Source: CAVYHX01 sp963768415
GTDB lineage: Bacteria > Pseudomonadota > Gammaproteobacteria > UBA9214
Length of the DNA stretch: 16,055 bases
Direction: 5' to 3'
Assembly: GCA_963768415.1 (NCBI GenBank)
Contig: CAVYHX010000004.1
Coordinates: forward strand, 1-16,055
Shown: positions 14,061-16,055 of the stretch, piece after piece
Layout of the letters: each line of letters begins with the position of its first letter
Position numbering within the stretch: position 1 is the first letter of the stretch
Notes under the pieces: generated by a model
Databases searched by the model: none
What the model saw: only the letters and a program-made list of their open reading frames with translations
What the model was told of the DNA's origin: nothing
Translations under genes and position numbers: made by a program

Positions 14061-14076
14061 AGCAGAAACCGTGCCA
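14061..14076 (-). promoter_or_regulatory. Sigma-54 (RpoN) promoter of the porin / glnK2-amt2 unit
   Basis: The - strand reads TGGCACGGTTTCTGCT, against consensus TGGCACG-N4-TTGCW. GG and GC are exactly 10 bases apart, and only one position of the core differs (CTGC for TTGC). Transcription should start near 14050, leaving a leader of about 75 bases before the ATG at 13975. Confidence 0.75.
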
Positions 14077-14140
14077 TTATTACTATTCATATATATATCA
14101 ATATGTTGAATAATATCCTGGACATGCCTGGAGGCTTGAT

Positions 14141-14157
14141 TGCACTAATGCAGTGCG
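14141..14157 (-). promoter_or_regulatory. NtrC-like enhancer site 1
   Basis: TGCACTAATGCAGTGCG has the exact GCAC-N7-GTGC dyad of NtrC sites. It is centred about 100 bases upstream of the predicted start from the sigma-54 promoter at 14061, a normal distance for an NtrC enhancer. It also lies about 80 bases before ubiK, on the other side. Confidence 0.6.
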
Positions 14158-14170
14158 CTTTTATCCTTGA

Positions 14171-14187
14171 TGCACCAACATAAGGCA
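14171..14187 (-). promoter_or_regulatory. NtrC-like enhancer site 2 (half-conserved)
   Basis: TGCACCAACATAAGGCA has one perfect half (TGCACC) and a degraded partner. Its centre is 30 bases from site 1, three helical turns, similar to the paired NtrC sites upstream of E. coli glnA. Confidence 0.4.
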
Positions 14188-14238
14188 TCCGCTTTGGCGC
14201 GCTGGACGCGTCACCGGCTGATGGTCTAAGGTGGCCAT

Positions 14239-14493
14239 ATGCTGGAGACAAAATTCATCGACGACCTCGCCCGCCAGATCAGCGCCGGCATGCCCGCAGG
14301 CCTGAAGGAAATGCAGGAGGATGTGGACAAAAACATCCGCACCCTGCTGCAGGGAACGCTGGCAAAACTCGACCTGGTCACCCGGGAGGAATTCGACGCC
14401 CAGACCCGGGTCCTGGCCCGCACCCGGGAAAAACTCGAGCAACTCGAGAAGGTCATCGCCGAACTGGAAGCGCAGCATTTGCAGGACAAGTAA
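14239..14493 (+). CDS. ubiK: Ubiquinone biosynthesis accessory factor UbiK (YqiC/BMFP family)
   Basis: The 84-residue protein matches UbiK/YqiC. It has an amphipathic N-terminal half (MLETKFIDDLARQISAGMPAG.. to about residue 45). The motif KLDLVTREEFDAQTRVLARTREKLEQLE follows and starts a coiled coil running to about residue 80. UbiK forms trimers, associates with membranes and helps the later hydroxylation steps of ubiquinone synthesis by working with UbiJ. The length is normal. AGGTGG stands 4 to 5 bases before the ATG. In Pseudomonas and related gammaproteobacteria this gene is commonly found beside glnK-amtB and comM, as here, so the neighbourhood is ancestral. It is divergent from the porin gene. 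Confidence 0.92.
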   Translation: MLETKFIDDLARQISAGMPAGLKEMQEDVDKNIRTLLQGTLAKLDLVTREEFDAQTRVLARTREKLEQLEKVIAELEAQHLQDK

Positions 14494-14517
14494 CCGACCC
14501 GAGGGGCGTGACAGGAC

Positions 14518-14592
14518 GCGGAAGCTTTGCCCATCCTACATGGATCGGTAAATAACGTAGGTTGGGCGAAGGAGCGCAGCGACGCGCCCAAC
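14518..14592. repeat. BIME upstream of the RAYT gene (left arm truncated)
   Basis: It has the same order as the two copies downstream of the transposase gene: a TTTGCCCATCCTAC arm, GGATCGGTAAATAACG spacer, then the palindrome GTAGGTTGGGCGAAGG..CGCGCCCAAC (14557-14592). The left palindrome has lost its first arm (GATGGGCACGCTG), and a spacer piece is missing. Confidence 0.8.
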
Positions 14593-14664
14593 AAATCAGC
14601 ACCCTGAATGGGTAACAGGCCCCGGCGGCATACCCGTTAGCACACCGACAGCAAGGAGGCTGTT

Positions 14665-15195
14665 ATGGACTACAGGAGGTTCTACCAACCTGGTGGCAGA
14701 TATTTCTTTACCGTCACCACCTATCAACGCACACCCATCCTGAAAGACCGTGCGCAGATTGACCGCCTGCGCAAATCATTCAGCCGGGTACGAAGTAAAC
14801 GTCCATTCGAAATTGACGCTATCGTTATACTGCCTGATCACTTGCATACCGTTTGGCAGTTACCCGAAGGTGATGCCGACTACTCCACCCGCTGGAGTAT
14901 GATCAAGCATGATTTCAGTATTGCCCTGCATGGAACACCGGTGAATTCATCCAGACGCTCCAGACGCGAGAAGGGCATCTGGCAAAGACGCTTCTGGGAA
15001 CATGTAATCAGGGATGATATGGACTGGAAACGACATATGGATTATGTGCATTTCAATCCCGTCAAACATGGTTATGCCCTTAGCCCGGCTGATTGGCCAT
15101 ACAGCACATTTAAACAGGCGGTTCAAAAGGGTTGGTACCCGAATGATTGGGGTAGATATGAACCAGAGTCCACCAGTGGGCTCTGGCTGGAATGA
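14665..15195 (+). CDS. REP-associated tyrosine transposase (RAYT, Y1/HUH family)
   Basis: The 176-residue protein belongs to the single-stranded DNA transposase-like RAYT family. It has the HUH pair His59-Leu-His61 in ILPDHLHTVW, the block WQRRFWEHVIRDD (106-118), and DYVHFNPVKHG (126-136) with the likely nucleophile Tyr127. RAYTs cleave and move REP sequences as single strands; most are chromosomal, one copy, and lie between REP pairs. That is exactly the case here, with BIMEs at 14518-14592, 15194-15283 and 15319-15408. The stop codon (15193-15195) overlaps the first downstream REP. AAGGAGG is 5 bases before the ATG, a strong ribosome binding site. All key residues are intact, so the enzyme may be active. 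It separates ubiK and comM, which suggests it inserted between them. Confidence 0.93.
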   Translation: MDYRRFYQPGGRYFFTVTTYQRTPILKDRAQIDRLRKSFSRVRSKRPFEIDAIVILPDHLHTVWQLPEGDADYSTRWSMIKHDFSIALHGTPVNSSRRSRREKGIWQRRFWEHVIRDDMDWKRHMDYVHFNPVKHGYALSPADWPYSTFKQAVQKGWYPNDWGRYEPESTSGLWLE

Positions 15196-15283
15196 TGGGC
15201 ACGCTGCGCTTCGCCCATCCTACATACCACCTGGATCGGTAAATAACGTAGGTTGGGCGAAGGAGCACAGCGACGCGCCCAAC
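15194..15283. repeat. BIME downstream of the RAYT gene, copy 1
   Basis: This 90-bp unit has a palindrome GATGGGC..GCCCATC (15194-15223), spacer ATACCACCTGGATCGG, and a second palindrome GTTGGGCG..CGCGCCCAAC (15248-15283). The repeat begins within the RAYT stop codon. One difference (GAGCACAG for GAGCGCAG) marks this copy. Confidence 0.85.
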
Positions 15284-15318
15284 ATCACCGCCCTTAGCCA
15301 CGGATCTTTGGTCGGAAT

Positions 15319-15408
15319 GATGGGCACGCTGCGCTTTGCCCATCCTACATACCACCTGGATCGGTAAATAACGTAGGTTGGGCGAAGGAGCGCAGCGACG
15401 CGCCCAAC
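15319..15408. repeat. BIME downstream of the RAYT gene, copy 2
   Basis: A near-identical 90-bp unit lies 125 bases after the start of copy 1. The only differences seen are CTTTGCC for CTTCGCC and GAGCGCAG for GAGCACAG. The identity extends a few bases left (GGAATGATGGGC), into what is the end of the RAYT reading frame in copy 1. Confidence 0.85.
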
Positions 15409-15485
15409 AAATCAACCAACAGGTACCCGGAAATAAAACCCACGGTGCAACGGAACCGCACCATTACAACCACGGAAGGTAAATT

Positions 15486-16055
15486 ATGTCACTGGCTATC
15501 GTCTACAGCCGTGCGCAGACCGGGATGGATGCCCCGCTGGTCACGGTGGAAGTGCATCTCTCCAACGGTCTGCCCGGCCTCTCCATTGTCGGCCTGCCTG
15601 AAACCGCGGTGCGGGAAAGCAAGGACCGCGTCCGCGGTGCACTGCTGAATTCGCACTTTGAATTTCCAGCACGGCGCATCACCATCAACCTGGCGCCTGC
15701 CGACCTGCCGAAGGAAGGCGGCCGTTTCGATCTGCCCATCGCCCTCGGTATCCTTGCGGCATCCGGACAGATCCCGGCGCAGGCATTGCCGCGCTATGAA
15801 TTCGCCGGTGAGCTGGCCCTGTCGGGTGAACTGCGGCCGGTACGCGGGATCCTGCCAATGGCATTGCACACCCACCGGGCGCAACGGGCGCTGGTCTTGC
15901 CGGCGGACAACGCCGCCGAGGCCTGCCTGATCCGCGATGCACAGGTGCTGGCAGGCACGCATCTGCTCGACATCACTGAATACCTTGCCCATGCAAAACC
16001 GCTGACAGAGTCCCCGTCAGCACCACCGCACGCGCACGCACCCCAGCAATATGAC
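15486..16055 (+). CDS. comM: YifB/ComM family Mg-chelatase-like ATPase, N-terminal part
   Basis: The frame is open for 190 codons to the window end. It matches the N-terminal domain of ComM/YifB: MSLAIVYSRAQTG, VTVEVHLSNGLPGLSIVGLPETAVRESKDRVRGAL, RRITINLAPADLPKEGGRFDLPIALGIL and YEFAGELALSGELRPVRGILP. The AAA+ ATPase (Walker) part lies beyond the window. ComM is a helicase that aids branch migration of incoming DNA during natural transformation. It is widely conserved, also in species not known to be competent. GGAAGG lies 6 bases before the ATG. Next to it are ubiK and the glnK-amt genes, a familiar gammaproteobacterial arrangement interrupted by the RAYT unit. Confidence 0.93.
   Translation, partial: MSLAIVYSRAQTGMDAPLVTVEVHLSNGLPGLSIVGLPETAVRESKDRVRGALLNSHFEFPARRITINLAPADLPKEGGRFDLPIALGILAASGQIPAQALPRYEFAGELALSGELRPVRGILPMALHTHRAQRALVLPADNAAEACLIRDAQVLAGTHLLDITEYLAHAKPLTESPSAPPHAHAPQQYD

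Overview
The window looks like a gammaproteobacterial chromosome segment with moderately high GC. The evidence is the gene set (SpeA, SpeE, FetAB, GlnK-AmtB, UbiK, ComM) and REP-type palindromes of the kind seen in Pseudomonas-like and Chromatiales-like genomes. I cannot name the genus. GC drops sharply at the left end (about 1-800), where the DNA is accessory.

Left end (1-1808): the head of a sedentary chromosomal integron. An integron integrase gene (intI, + strand) is divergent from an AT-rich gene cassette (49-453, - strand) that encodes a new-looking membrane protein. The cassette has matching core sites at both edges: GTTAGGT at 467-473 on the - strand, and its complement ACCTAAC at 42-48, where a nearly complete attC starts and runs off the window. 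The stretch from 474 to 800 should hold attI, the cassette promoter and the intI promoter.

1857-5816: a beta-hydroxyacid dehydrogenase, a doubtful 72-codon ORF joined by ATGA overlaps on both sides, and arginine decarboxylase (speA), all on the - strand. Spermidine synthase (speE) is divergent from speA. Together speA and speE are part of a polyamine pathway; speB or aguAB and speD are not here.

5817-6733: no intact gene. Three copies (one truncated) of a 158-bp element with 30-bp inverted ends alternate with REP palindromes and with an exactly duplicated 3' end of the next gene (DUF4124).

6734-9040: a secreted DUF4124 protein, the FetAB-type ABC exporter (- strand), and a small protein with two CDGSH iron-sulfur motifs (+ strand).

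9101-14493: a nitrogen block. Two glnK-amt pairs (glnK1-amtB1, glnK2-amt2) and a TorF-family porin gene are all on the - strand. The porin gene carries a single-base frameshift near 13360. A good sigma-54 promoter and two NtrC-like sites 30 bp apart lie upstream of the porin, and another NtrC-like dyad lies upstream of glnK1. This suggests that outer-membrane entry, ammonium channels and PII regulators are induced together under nitrogen limitation. ubiK is divergent from the porin gene.

14518-16055: a REP-associated tyrosine transposase (RAYT) gene sits between copies of its probable REP/BIME repeats. It is followed by the N-terminal third of comM (Mg-chelatase-like), cut by the window end.
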